Positions 45,280 through 53,199 are shown, counted from the stretch's first letter. The stretch: DNA of 64,000 nt from JAIEPX01 sp963725255 (GCA_963725255.1 CAVRXV010000005.1:310001-374000); one strand, 5' to 3'. Notes: generated from the sequence alone by a model not told the origin. Translations and numbers: made by a program.

Positions 45280-46312
45280 TATTGAAATCACTCAGCTCCC
45301 TGCAAAAAAAGGTAAAATTGCTTTAATCACATTGAATAGGCCTCAAGCGCTCAATGCGCTTACCATGTCCATGTGTAAGATTATTGATGAGGATCTTATG
45401 CAATGGCAGCAAGACGACAATATTAAGGCAGTGATAATTCAAGGTGCGGGTGATCGTGCATTTTGTGCAGGAGGTGATGTGCGTATTGTAAGTGAAATTG
45501 CGCGCACTGATTCAGAACAAGCAATGAATTTTTTTAGACAAGAATATCAAATGAATCGTCGATTATTTCATTTTAATAAACCGTATGTTTCTTTATTGCA
45601 TGGAATCACAATGGGCGGTGGGTTGGGTGTTTCTGTGCATGGTTCTCATCGTGTTGCCGACGAATCTCTTCAATTAGCTATGCCCGAGACTGGTATTGGT
45701 TTTTATCCCGACATTGGCGGTAGTCATTTTTTATCTCATTGCCCAGGAAAATTAGGTTGGTATCTTGGTTTGTCAGGAGATAAAGTGAATGCGTATGATG
45801 CATTATATCTAGGATTAATTGATTTTATTGTCGATAAAGGAGATTTTGCCAATGTGATTGATGAAATGACAACTTTAGATTTTGACCATGATGCGCACGT
45901 ACAAGTTTCAGAGTTGTTGAAACGTTGGAAATTGGATGCGCAACAAAGCCAATTATTAAATGATCAGCCTGAAATTGATCACTGCTTTGCCGCAAGTACC
46001 GTTGAAGAAATTATTCAGAATTTATCATCATCAAAATCAGAAAGATGCGCTGCAATTTTGAATCTTCTCACACAAAAGTCGCCTACCAGTCTTAAAATTA
46101 CATTTAAACTTTTAAATCAAGCATTATTACAAGATTTTGATGCGTGTATGGATTTCGAGTTGAAACTCACAAAACGTTTTTTGCAGCACCCTGATTTTGC
46201 TGAAGGCGTTCGCGCAGCCATTATCGATAAAGATCGTAAGCCTCGTTGGCAGCCAGCAAACTTGAGTGAAGTGGATGATGATTTGCTGGAGCAATGGGTC
46301 AAAGATTTCTAA
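45266..46312 (+). CDS. Enoyl-CoA hydratase family, probable 3-hydroxyisobutyryl-CoA hydrolase
   Basis: 348 residues from the ATG at 45266, which overlaps the ATPase gene by 14 bases. The crotonase oxyanion-hole motifs are AFCAGGDVR and HGITMGGGLG. LQLAMPETGIGFYPDIGG and SHFLSHCPGKLGWYLGLSG match 3-hydroxyisobutyryl-CoA hydrolase (valine degradation) better than simple enoyl-CoA hydratases, as does the length, well above a 260-residue crotonase. The role in amino-acid catabolism would suit peptide import by the transporter it is coupled to, but that link is inference. Confidence 0.87.
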   Translation: MSHSDIEITQLPAKKGKIALITLNRPQALNALTMSMCKIIDEDLMQWQQDDNIKAVIIQGAGDRAFCAGGDVRIVSEIARTDSEQAMNFFRQEYQMNRRLFHFNKPYVSLLHGITMGGGLGVSVHGSHRVADESLQLAMPETGIGFYPDIGGSHFLSHCPGKLGWYLGLSGDKVNAYDALYLGLIDFIVDKGDFANVIDEMTTLDFDHDAHVQVSELLKRWKLDAQQSQLLNDQPEIDHCFAASTVEEIIQNLSSSKSERCAAILNLLTQKSPTSLKITFKLLNQALLQDFDACMDFELKLTKRFLQHPDFAEGVRAAIIDKDRKPRWQPANLSEVDDDLLEQWVKDF

Positions 46313-46383
46313 TGATGACCACACAGAGCAAAAGAATATAAAGTTGAGGCATGAATCTATGAGGTGTCAATTCTGTGGAAAGC

Positions 46384-46460
46384 TGGTGGCTATGGGTGGA
46401 CTCGAACCACCGACCCCGGCATTATGAATGCCATGCTCTAACCAGCTGAGCTACATAGCC
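46384..46460 (-). tRNA. tRNA-Met (CAT), elongator type
   Basis: The minus strand folds into a full cloverleaf. The acceptor stem starts GGCTATG and ends CATAGCC, followed by A and an encoded CCA. The D arm is GCTCAGCTGGTTAGAGC, the anticodon loop TTCATAA (anticodon CAT), and the T arm GGTTCGAGTCC. A 5' G1-C72 pair and similarity to E. coli elongator tRNA-Met argue against the initiator. Confidence 0.96.
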
Positions 46461-46558
46461 ATTAGGAGGCAAGAATAGTGCCGTTTTCAGGCCCCATCTG
46501 TCAAGTCGAAGCCAGGGTTGAGCCATTTACGTCATGACCGCCTTTGATATATAATCGA

Positions 46559-46645
46559 TCCTACATTAGGGGTGCTCAGGGCCAGCCTGGGCTGAGAAGC
46601 CAGTCGCTACCCTTTGAACCTGATCTCACTAAACTGAGCGGAGGA
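46559..46645 (+). promoter_or_regulatory. TPP (thiamine pyrophosphate) riboswitch
   Basis: The conserved THI-box blocks GGGGTGCTC, GCTGAGA and ACCCTTTGAACCTGATC are all present in order. They are followed by a short hairpin CTCA-CTAAAC-TGAG and the 3' strand CGGAGGAAA. The putative closing pair TCCT (46559-46562) with AGGA (46642-46645) would tie up the Shine-Dalgarno GGAGG (46640-46644) of the next gene when TPP is bound, so control is probably translational. It governs the SemiSWEET-thiamine pyrophosphokinase operon. Confidence 0.93.
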
Positions 46646-46652
46646 AAATGTT

Positions 46653-46922
46653 ATGTATATCGTACAGTCTATTTTTGGTTTTATTGCGCTGATTACCTCA
46701 TTCATTGGTTTCCTACCACAATCCTATAAAGCTTATAAAACACGGTCAACTCATGATGTATCAATGCTGATGGTATTGAATTATTTATTATGCTCTTTAG
46801 CATGGATTGTTTATGGCACCTTTATTCAAGCCGGTTTTGTGGTTGCGAGTAATGTTGTGTGTTTGATGAGTAGTATATTGTTGATTGCTCAAAAGCGGTA
46901 TTACGATAATGCTAGACGATAG
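46653..46922 (+). CDS. SemiSWEET (PQ-loop) transporter, probable thiamine importer
   Basis: 89 residues with three membrane helices and the PQ-loop motif IGFLPQSYKAYKTRSTHDVS, then LCSLAWIVYGTFI and ASNVVCLMSSILLI: a bacterial SemiSWEET, which works as a homodimer. Known SemiSWEETs move sugars. Here a TPP riboswitch lies directly upstream and the gene overlaps thiamine pyrophosphokinase by 14 bases. The regulation and partner point to thiamine (or a precursor) as cargo. No other thiamine gene is in the window, so salvage rather than synthesis is suggested. Confidence 0.85.
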   Translation: MYIVQSIFGFIALITSFIGFLPQSYKAYKTRSTHDVSMLMVLNYLLCSLAWIVYGTFIQAGFVVASNVVCLMSSILLIAQKRYYDNARR

Positions 46923-47538
46923 CAAATTTCGTTCTATTCTTTGTCTCAATGGTGAATTACCAGAACGCGAATTTTTTCTACGTAATTTACCGATCGTTGC
47001 TGCGGATGGTGCTTTTCTGAAATTGCAGAAAATGAATATTAAACCTCATATTACTATTGGTGATTTCGATAGTGTCTGTAAAGAAGATTTACTGGATTAT
47101 GATCATCTTCACCTGCCTGATCAAAGTTCTTCTGATTTTCAAAAATGTTTATCATACATGACAGAAGAAAATTTATTACCCGCAATTATTGTCGGAGTTC
47201 ATGGCGGTTTTGTTGATCATATCATTCAAAATATTAATATTTTTTTAAAAACAGATTCTGCCTTTTATGCGCCCCCTATTTATGGTTTTACAATTAAAAA
47301 CAGAGAGGTTCAGCGAATCACTGTAAAAAAAGGACAGAAAATTTCGTTGTTAGGAATGCCCTCTGCAATTGTCGATACCGAAGGATTAAAATGGGATTTA
47401 CACCGGTCAGAACTAACATTTCCAGGTCGTAGCGCTTGCTTTAATAGAGCCAATCAAGATTTTGTTGATATTACAGTTCATGAAGGCTGTTTACTTGTCT
47501 TGCATTATTTGGAAGAAATAAACGATGCAGGGTGGTAA
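46909..47538 (+). CDS. Thiamine pyrophosphokinase
   Basis: 209 residues from the ATG at 46909; an in-frame TTG at 46885 would lie further inside the previous gene. Motifs of the TPK family are present: LPIVAADGAFLKL, ITIGDFDSV, the DQSSSDFQKCL variant of DQxxTDxxKAL, and the C-terminal beta-sandwich with SLLGMP. It phosphorylates thiamine directly to TPP, trapping imported vitamin in the cell. Translation is coupled to the SemiSWEET gene and so falls under the riboswitch. The last codons (GATGCAGGGTGGTAA) are part of a 16-bp repeat found again at 49146. Confidence 0.9.
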   Translation: MLDDSKFRSILCLNGELPEREFFLRNLPIVAADGAFLKLQKMNIKPHITIGDFDSVCKEDLLDYDHLHLPDQSSSDFQKCLSYMTEENLLPAIIVGVHGGFVDHIIQNINIFLKTDSAFYAPPIYGFTIKNREVQRITVKKGQKISLLGMPSAIVDTEGLKWDLHRSELTFPGRSACFNRANQDFVDITVHEGCLLVLHYLEEINDAGW

Positions 47539-47539
47539 A
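47524..47539 (+). repeat. Left copy of 16-bp direct repeat flanking the AbiE-like cassette
   Basis: GATGCAGGGTGGTAAA, identical to 49146-49161. This copy covers the last four codons and stop of the thiamine pyrophosphokinase gene. Together the copies bracket a 1.6-kb segment holding only the toxin-antitoxin pair and its control region, as expected of an attachment-site duplication. Confidence 0.85.
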
Positions 47540-47619
47540 ATATATAGGGATTTCAAACGCACTTTTTTCAATGCGGATGGTTTTTAATGAATAGAAAGCC
47601 ATTTGCAGCGAAGGTTTGA

Positions 47620-48222
47620 TTAATTCAACAGAGCATCTACTAAAGTCCGTACTTTTTGACGGCGCTTTTGATAAGGTATCATTTTAATGTATTCTTTCAT
47701 GCGTTTCATGTCGAAATGATCAGGTAATTCCAGCTCGGGAAGCTTAACAAATTTACGGCTTTTTGCCTGGTGTAAATAACAAAAATCGATTAGCGCTTTT
47801 TCTGGAGAAGCCATATTGATATAGGGGGCTATTTCTTCATAACCAAACATCATTTCAGGCGTCACATGGTGTATCGATATTGTCGCAATTGCAGTATGAT
47901 AAGTCCTAGTTCTGGCAATAGAAATGGCATATACAATTTCAGGAATTTGCATAATCATGCCGTGATAAGATAAAGCACTTTGTAATGAGATATAGCAGGG
48001 TGCAGGCATCGTTAAAAAATAGGGCAACGAGAGTGATTCTGCTTTGTCAGGTAGTATCCATACTCCCCGTTTAATCTGAACAACTTGTTTTGTTTGACTT
48101 AACCGGCCTAGCAGCTGACTCGCATGTTGATTTGAAATCTTGGATAATACGGCCACATCTTCTGTTCTAAATACTGGCAAACCAATGGCAATAAGCTGTT
48201 GATAGAAATCATTAAGCCTCAT
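47620..48222 (-). CDS. AbiEi-like antitoxin / winged-helix regulator
   Basis: 200 residues from the ATG at 48222, overlapping the upstream toxin stop as ATGA. An N-terminal winged helix (VFRTEDVAVLSKISNQHASQ, then GRLSQTKQVVQIKRGVWIL) precedes the AbiEi effector region (YISLQSALSYHGMI; SPEKALIDFCYLHQ). In type IV AbiE systems this protein represses the operon and neutralises the nucleotidyltransferase toxin without binding it. Normally the antitoxin gene comes first; here it is second. The likely operator is the palindrome at 48979-49026. Confidence 0.85.
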   Translation of the reverse strand: MRLNDFYQQLIAIGLPVFRTEDVAVLSKISNQHASQLLGRLSQTKQVVQIKRGVWILPDKAESLSLPYFLTMPAPCYISLQSALSYHGMIMQIPEIVYAISIARTRTYHTAIATISIHHVTPEMMFGYEEIAPYINMASPEKALIDFCYLHQAKSRKFVKLPELELPDHFDMKRMKEYIKMIPYQKRRQKVRTLVDALLN

Positions 48223-48974
48223 GATAACATCTCTACCAAGCTTAATTGCATATTTTCCCAAAGTTTCGGGTCATCATATTGTTGTGTATAAATGGGATCA
48301 AGATAACTGACGACCAGGCTTTTATAATAATCAAAAGAAATATTTAACGTGCTTTCGATGACTCGGCGTCGTTCATCCGTAGGTAAACTTGCCATTATAG
48401 TCTTTGCATCTGCTGCAATATTAAGTAACAAATGAATATCAAATACATCACGTGCCTGTGTCTCAGTGCGGTTAATCAGAGCAGAAAGTTTTTGTTTTAA
48501 TGCTGTGTTGGCATCATAATGGGGGATAAAAATGGGTGGCAATTGATATCGTTGAATTAGTAGCTTGTTTATAGTGCCAAACTCAATACCCTCATCCATC
48601 CCTCGTCGCGAAAATTCAATTTTAGTATGGATAGCTAATGATGAGTGGACACTTTTTAATAACATCTTCCAGCGCTGAGTAGTATCCGTCTGTTTTACGG
48701 CATGCACGTTCTGGATTGCAATGCCTCGGATTTGTAGAATTTGTTGGAAAGGTGTTGAGGCAAGAATTTTTTGAACCTTATTTGCCAAGGTGGCTTTATT
48801 GATGGTTGTTACGTCGATATCAATATCTTCAGAGTACCTGATACTCTGAAAGTAGAACCGTAGATTACATCCGCCTTTTAGGGCGTACAGACGCTTATCA
48901 AGCTGCTGACCTAGCTGATCTAAAAATAGCAGATGAAACTGCTCAACGATTTGACTGGGTGATAGTGTTTCCAT
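48219..48974 (-). CDS. AbiEii-like nucleotidyltransferase toxin
   Basis: 251 residues from the ATG at 48974 (METLSPSQIVEQ). The nucleotidyltransferase core is LKGGCNLRFYF (residues 32-42) with the paired acids in YSEDIDIDV (residues 47-55). A downstream KQKLSALINRTETQARDVFD matches the conserved helix with RxxxRDxxD. AbiEii-type toxins modify tRNA or other targets and stop growth, sometimes to abort phage infection. The longer reading from 49010 would place the start inside the promoter and is rejected. The promoter geometry implies a nearly leaderless mRNA. Confidence 0.87.
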   Translation of the reverse strand: METLSPSQIVEQFHLLFLDQLGQQLDKRLYALKGGCNLRFYFQSIRYSEDIDIDVTTINKATLANKVQKILASTPFQQILQIRGIAIQNVHAVKQTDTTQRWKMLLKSVHSSLAIHTKIEFSRRGMDEGIEFGTINKLLIQRYQLPPIFIPHYDANTALKQKLSALINRTETQARDVFDIHLLLNIAADAKTIMASLPTDERRRVIESTLNISFDYYKSLVVSYLDPIYTQQYDDPKLWENMQLSLVEMLS

Positions 48975-48978
48975 GGTT

Positions 48979-49026
48979 TTAATAATACACGTTACTGACA
49001 TATTTGTCAATAACGCGTATTATTAA
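48979..49026 (-). promoter_or_regulatory. Palindromic operator overlapping the AbiE-like promoter
   Basis: Two 22-base arms match at 20 positions around a TATT centre (49001-49004); inner blocks are CGTTACTGACA and TGTCAATAACG, outer blocks TTAATAATAC and GTATTATTAA. On the minus strand it contains a perfect -35 TTGACA (49010-49005) and -10 TATTAT (48987-48982) with 17-base spacing. Transcription would start at or within a few bases of the toxin ATG (48974). A bound regulator would cover the entire promoter, so autoregulation by the AbiEi-like protein is the obvious model. Confidence 0.85.
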
Positions 49027-49145
49027 ATCTTGATGGGGTGCTTTCAGCTGGATGCATAAGGCCAAAGACCGTTACTCACCGCCCTACTTTAATCTATCAA
49101 GGGGAGCTCTCAAAGTAAGTGATTAGTGAAAATTTCTTTTCCGAT

Positions 49146-49161
49146 GATGCAGGGTGGTAAA
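49146..49161 (+). repeat. Right copy of 16-bp direct repeat flanking the AbiE-like cassette
   Basis: GATGCAGGGTGGTAAA, identical to 47524-47539. Here it is not in a gene; it also forms a small hairpin with the bases that follow (GCAGGGT, ACCCTGC). It lies 34 bases from the end of the slipin gene. Confidence 0.85.
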
Positions 49162-49194
49162 CCCTGCAGTTGAAGTAAAAAAAATTTTTACGAA

Positions 49195-49947
49195 TCAAGA
49201 TTTGGCGGCTGAAATTATCCCTGCAAATTTTTCTAGAAGATCCACAGGGAAAACAATTGTTGTGGCATTTTCTTCAGAGATGCTATTTAAAGTTTGCAAG
49301 TATCGAAGTGTTATACCGCCACGGCTGCTGGATAAAACCTCAGCAGCTTCAGCTAATTTGGCCGAGGCTTGTAGTTCACCTTCAGCGTGAATCACTTTCG
49401 CACGACGTTCACGTTCAGCTTCAGCTTGTTTTGCAATCGCACGGATCATGCTTTCATCAATGTCGATGTGTTTAATTTCTACAATGCCGACTTTAATGCC
49501 CCAAGCATCAGTTTGTGAATCTAGTATTTTTTGAATATCCGCATTGAGTTTGTCACGCTCTGATAAAACATCATCGAGTTCATGTTGACCTAAAACAGAT
49601 CTTAATGTTGTTTGTGCTAATTGGTTTGTTGCTTCGTAATAATTTTGTACTTGCAAATAAGCTTTTTCTGGGTCAACTACACGAAAATATAAGACGGCAT
49701 TTACACGAGCTGAAACGTTGTCACGTAAAATCACGTCTTGGCTAGGCACATCCATTACTATAGTTCGTAAATCGATGCGTACCATGGTTTGTACGCCTGG
49801 AATTAATAAACGTAATCCAGGTGTTTTTATTCCCCAAAACCGTCCGAAAGTCAGTACAACGCCGCGCTCAAATTGTTTGATTACGCGAATAGTGTTTAAT
49901 AAAATAAATCCAACAATAACTAACGCAAATAAAATAAAAACTTCCAT
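49195..49947 (-). CDS. Slipin / stomatin-like SPFH membrane protein
   Basis: 250 residues. An N-terminal membrane helix (FILFALVIVGFILLNTI) is followed by the SPFH band: FERGVVLTFGRFWGIKTPGL, VPSQDVILRDNVSARVNAVL, then the helical QTTLRSVLGQHELDDVLSER. It clusters with nfeD, overlapping it by one base (TAATG), in the classic stomatin-operon arrangement. The SPFH protein forms membrane microdomain cages in which the NfeD protease acts. AGGAG precedes the start. Confidence 0.92.
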   Translation of the reverse strand: MEVFILFALVIVGFILLNTIRVIKQFERGVVLTFGRFWGIKTPGLRLLIPGVQTMVRIDLRTIVMDVPSQDVILRDNVSARVNAVLYFRVVDPEKAYLQVQNYYEATNQLAQTTLRSVLGQHELDDVLSERDKLNADIQKILDSQTDAWGIKVGIVEIKHIDIDESMIRAIAKQAEAERERRAKVIHAEGELQASAKLAEAAEVLSSSRGGITLRYLQTLNSISEENATTIVFPVDLLEKFAGIISAAKS

Positions 49948-51290
49948 TATACTTCTCCTAACTTTGAGTTTATAGGTTCAACCTGTAAAATAAGGCCATG
50001 CATTTCAACTACTTTTACATGTTGTCCAACATGCAATGGAGATGATGATTTGGCTTGCCAAATTTCACCCTGAATACGAACATGAATAATATTATCGTGA
50101 ATCGCAACTATTTCGCCAGTGCTAATTAAAATGGCTTCACGTCCTGTGACTTCGGGAGTGTGTTGTGCCCGTATAGCCATCGTGATAATTAATGATATAA
50201 GCCCTACTGTTATTGTTGTTGCTCCAATAATGAGTGGTAGTGGGATTCCAAAGCCGACCACATTAGTATCCATCAACATAATGGAACCAATTAAAAATGC
50301 CACTGCGCCGCCTACACCCAAAACTCCGTAACTTGTGATATACAGTTCTGAAATTAAAAAGCCAATGCCTAAAATTATTAATCCTAATGCGGCATAGTTT
50401 ATTGGTAATAATTGCAATGCATACACTGCGATAAATAATGCAATTGCACCTATAGCCCCCGGTATTATCACGCCAGGCGTTGTGAATTCTAAAAATAATC
50501 CGTAAACACCAACCAATAAAAGTAAGTATGCTACGCTAGGATCTGTGATTACTGATAAAAATCGTGCTCTCCAATCCGGTGTGATTTTTTTTACTGTGAT
50601 ATTTTTTGTTTGCATGGTAACTGTTTTGCCCTCTATTTCTGTATGGCGTCCATTTAAATCGGATAATAATTGATGTATATCGTCTGCTGAAAAATCAATC
50701 ACTTTTTTTTGTAACGCTTCTTTTTCAGATAAACTTTCAGCTTTAATGACGGCTTGCATTGCCCACTCAACATTGCGTCCTCGTAATTGAGCGAGGCTTC
50801 GAATATATGCAGTCGCATCGCTGGTTGCTTTGTGTTCCAGCGTGGATTCGTGTTTGTCTTTAGATTCTTCGGATGATCCTGGCATTCCAATCGATACAGG
50901 TGTTGCTGCTCCTAAATTCGTGCCGGGTGCCATAACCGCAAAATGACTGGCATATAGAATGTAGGTTCCTGCGCTTGCTGCTCGGGCTCCACTGGGGAAT
51001 ACGTAAGTTACTACAGGTACGCTCGAAGCTAAAATGGCTTTATTGATCTCGCGCATGGATTCCGATAGTCCGCCGGGGGTATCCATTTGAATGATTACGA
51101 CCTCGGCTTTATTGGCTTGAGCTTTCTCTAATCCTCGTACGGTATAATCAGAGACCGCGGGGCCAATCGCCCCTTGGATTTCGAGCAAATAGGCGACTGG
51201 GTTGGCTGCTTGATTGGCTTGACCAGTAGTTCCGGCTAATATCATCGCCAGGATCGAGAAAATTCTCAAACATTGAAATAAAGAAGCCAT
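49947..51290 (-). CDS. NfeD-family membrane serine protease (STOPP)
   Basis: 447 residues: a signal peptide (FSILAMILAGTTGQA), a ClpP-like protease domain, four or more membrane helices (residues about 245-370), and a C-terminal NfeD OB-fold (GEIVAIHDNIIHVRIQGEIW). The catalytic Ser is likely S106 in FPSGARAASAGTY, with a Lys downstream in AMQAVIKAESLSEKEAL, the Ser-Lys dyad of the archaeal 1510-N protease. QMDTPGGLSESMREI is the substrate-strand motif. This is the long form with its own protease. It is the first gene of the operon with slipin. Confidence 0.93.
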   Translation of the reverse strand: MASLFQCLRIFSILAMILAGTTGQANQAANPVAYLLEIQGAIGPAVSDYTVRGLEKAQANKAEVVIIQMDTPGGLSESMREINKAILASSVPVVTYVFPSGARAASAGTYILYASHFAVMAPGTNLGAATPVSIGMPGSSEESKDKHESTLEHKATSDATAYIRSLAQLRGRNVEWAMQAVIKAESLSEKEALQKKVIDFSADDIHQLLSDLNGRHTEIEGKTVTMQTKNITVKKITPDWRARFLSVITDPSVAYLLLLVGVYGLFLEFTTPGVIIPGAIGAIALFIAVYALQLLPINYAALGLIILGIGFLISELYITSYGVLGVGGAVAFLIGSIMLMDTNVVGFGIPLPLIIGATTITVGLISLIITMAIRAQHTPEVTGREAILISTGEIVAIHDNIIHVRIQGEIWQAKSSSPLHVGQHVKVVEMHGLILQVEPINSKLGEV

Positions 51291-51538
51291 GATTGACCTA
51301 TTCCTTGTCAGTATTTCTCAGTGATTATTCACCTAAAAGTGCATAGAGAGCACAATAATAACGTGAGATTAAACAAGTCTAGGCTAAAAACAGCGATTCT
51401 GCTACCTAAGCTATAAGTGGTAATCCACCGGAACGTCACCTCAAGGTGTTAGAAGATTTTCCTTGTTATAATCTTGACATCGATCGAAAGAAATGTCAGA
51501 TTTGCCCAACATCATTACCCTAACTATTAAGGAATAAT

Positions 51539-51958
51539 ATGAAAGCAATCAAATACTCTGCACCTCTCTTACTCGCGCTTATTTCTTTTCAGGCTTTTGC
51601 GGAAGTGATGGTATATGTTGAAAACGATACAGATAGTATTTGTAAGCTTGAAAATAAAGATTTAAAACACGGGCTATTGTATACTTATCCCCCCGTGAGA
51701 ATTGCGCAGAGTGATGTAGGAATTTTTAGGATGATGGATTCTGGTTTTCGTGGTCCTGAAATCGAGTTATTTTTTAATTGTGGTGGTAAAAAAATTAATG
51801 TTACGTGCCAAGAAAATATGTGGATTCTTTGGGCGGGTGCTGTTAGTGCGAAATTAGAATATGCTGATCCAGGAATTACAGGCATTTATCAATTAGAGAC
51901 GGGTTCGGCTTTATGGGGCCAAGTTGGAGTAATCCGTTGGAATATCTTGAATAACTAA
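51539..51958 (+). CDS. Secreted ET79/aegerolysin-like small protein 1
   Basis: 139 residues with a Sec signal peptide ending QAFA. The mature part has VYVENDTDSICKLENKDLKH, YPPVRIAQSD, SGFRGPEIELFFNCGG, DPGITGIYQLE and WGQVGVIRWNI. This order (N-x-T near the start, a HG...PP..I block, an SGF.GPE block, then WG) resembles the beta-sandwich pore-forming or lipid-binding family of Bacillus ET79 and aegerolysins, although the family GTEG is changed. Three cysteines suggest a disulfide. It is the first of two tandem paralogues. The family call is by pattern memory and tentative; secretion is firm. Confidence 0.6.
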   Translation: MKAIKYSAPLLLALISFQAFAEVMVYVENDTDSICKLENKDLKHGLLYTYPPVRIAQSDVGIFRMMDSGFRGPEIELFFNCGGKKINVTCQENMWILWAGAVSAKLEYADPGITGIYQLETGSALWGQVGVIRWNILNN

Positions 51959-51988
51959 TTTAAGAGCTTTCTAGATATATAGGTTAAT

Positions 51989-52420
51989 ATGAACATGAAA
52001 TTTTTTAAATATACCCTCGTACTTTTGCTTATTTTTATCTCATGTCAAACAAGCGCGCGTGTAGTCATTCATATTAAAAACGACACTGATAGTATCTGTA
52101 AACTTGAAAATAAATTTATAAAACATGGTTTGTTGTCTATCCCCCCTGCAGCGCAAATAAATCCTAATCAAGCTGATCTTTGCCTTATGGAAGACTCTCC
52201 TATATCTGGATCTGAAGTCGAGTTAATTTATAATTGCGGTGGTAAGAATATTAAACTAAAATGTCGAGAAGGTGCGTGGACTTGGTGGACGGCAGACATT
52301 CACGCAAAGCTAGCATCTGCTGACCCTGGGATCACTGCGACCTATCATATAAAAATGGGTCCTACTGCTTGGGGGCGAGCAGGGGAAATCGAATGGAAAA
52401 TATTTAACCCTAATCCGTGA
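51989..52420 (+). CDS. Secreted ET79/aegerolysin-like small protein 2
   Basis: 143 residues, a tandem paralogue of the gene 30 bases upstream (shared NDTDSICKLENK, KHGLL, NCGGK, ADPGIT). The signal peptide is FFKYTLVLLLIFISCQTSA. The mature part has PPAAQINPNQAD, SGSEVELIYNCGG and WGRAGEIEWKI. The C/L-E-N-K and NCGG cysteines are conserved between the two, with one extra Cys here (ADLCLME). They are probably co-expressed, perhaps as two partner components, as in bicomponent aegerolysin toxins; that is speculation. Confidence 0.6.
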   Translation: MNMKFFKYTLVLLLIFISCQTSARVVIHIKNDTDSICKLENKFIKHGLLSIPPAAQINPNQADLCLMEDSPISGSEVELIYNCGGKNIKLKCREGAWTWWTADIHAKLASADPGITATYHIKMGPTAWGRAGEIEWKIFNPNP

Positions 52421-52497
52421 ATCATGTTTTGAAATTACGCCCTTTGGATCGGAAAAATCAACACTCCTGCCTGAAGGTTGGACTCTTAAGTAGTAGC

Positions 52498-53199
52498 TTA
52501 TTTTAAAGATAGATAATGCTTTCTTTTCGTGTCTGAAAATTTCTCAATAGAGTATCGCAGCATAGTTCTAGGCATTTTAGTGGCATGTTGATCAAGAAAT
52601 TCAATTAGCATGATCTCGTCTTTTTTGCCGGCTTCTCTTAACATCCAACCAACAGCCTTATGAATTAAATCATGATCATCTTTTAATAAAAGTAGGGCAA
52701 TCTTAAACGTCCATTCAAGTTGATTTTTTCGAATAAAATACCACGTTGAGACAATGGCAATTCTTCGTTCCCACATGTCCTTTGATTTAGCCAAAGACAC
52801 TAAAAACTTTTTATCGTCATTTATCAAGTGTGCACCAATAATCAAATGAGCAGAGCAATCAACAAGATTCCAATTATTAACATGTTTTAAATGATCAAGA
52901 TAAAATTGAAAGCGTTCATTGCGCGCGTTTATATCAGATTTCTGATATTGATTAACCAGTAGGATCAAGGCTAATAAACGTTCTTCATTAACTTTCGATT
53001 TTATTAATTTGCTGATTTCTTCCAGAGGAATGTCAGAAAAGCTTTTCGCTATTTTGCGCAAATCAGGAACACTTACACCAATAAACTGATCGTGCTCAGC
53101 GTATCCGCCGGGATTTGTTTTAAAAAATACAGCATTATTGGTGCTCGATTCTTGTGCTAAACTATTTAAAGTTTGTTTGATTTGTGAAAGAGTGTTCAT
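52498..53199 (-). CDS. AlkD-like DNA alkylation repair protein
   Basis: 233 residues of ALK-type HEAT repeats. Diagnostic segments are FIGVSVPDLRKIAK, VNEERLLALILLVNQY, NNWNLVDCSAHLIIG and WERRIAIVSTWYFIRKN. Trp and Asp in NNWNLVD correspond to the AlkD catalytic-site residues that cradle the damaged base, and R in WERR is also conserved. AlkD removes cationic alkylpurines without flipping the base. AGGA precedes the start. It converges with the secreted paralogues, 78 bases away. Confidence 0.87.
   Translation of the reverse strand: MNTLSQIKQTLNSLAQESSTNNAVFFKTNPGGYAEHDQFIGVSVPDLRKIAKSFSDIPLEEISKLIKSKVNEERLLALILLVNQYQKSDINARNERFQFYLDHLKHVNNWNLVDCSAHLIIGAHLINDDKKFLVSLAKSKDMWERRIAIVSTWYFIRKNQLEWTFKIALLLLKDDHDLIHKAVGWMLREAGKKDEIMLIEFLDQHATKMPRTMLRYSIEKFSDTKRKHYLSLK

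Noticed and set aside
46384..46460. tRNA-Met considered as an island attachment site
   Set aside because: I found no repeat of its 3' end within the window; the only clear flanking duplication is at the thiamine pyrophosphokinase gene.
46544..46729. Plus-strand frame of 61 codons across the riboswitch
   Set aside because: It overlaps the TPP riboswitch and the SemiSWEET start; the conserved RNA blocks explain the sequence better.
48975..49010. Upstream start for the AbiEii-like toxin
   Set aside because: This TTG is part of the -35 element, so the longer protein would need a start upstream of its own transcript.
51539..52420. Tandem small secreted proteins considered as immunity proteins or pilins
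   Set aside because: No pilin leader or toxin partner is nearby, and the internal motif order suits an aegerolysin-like fold better.
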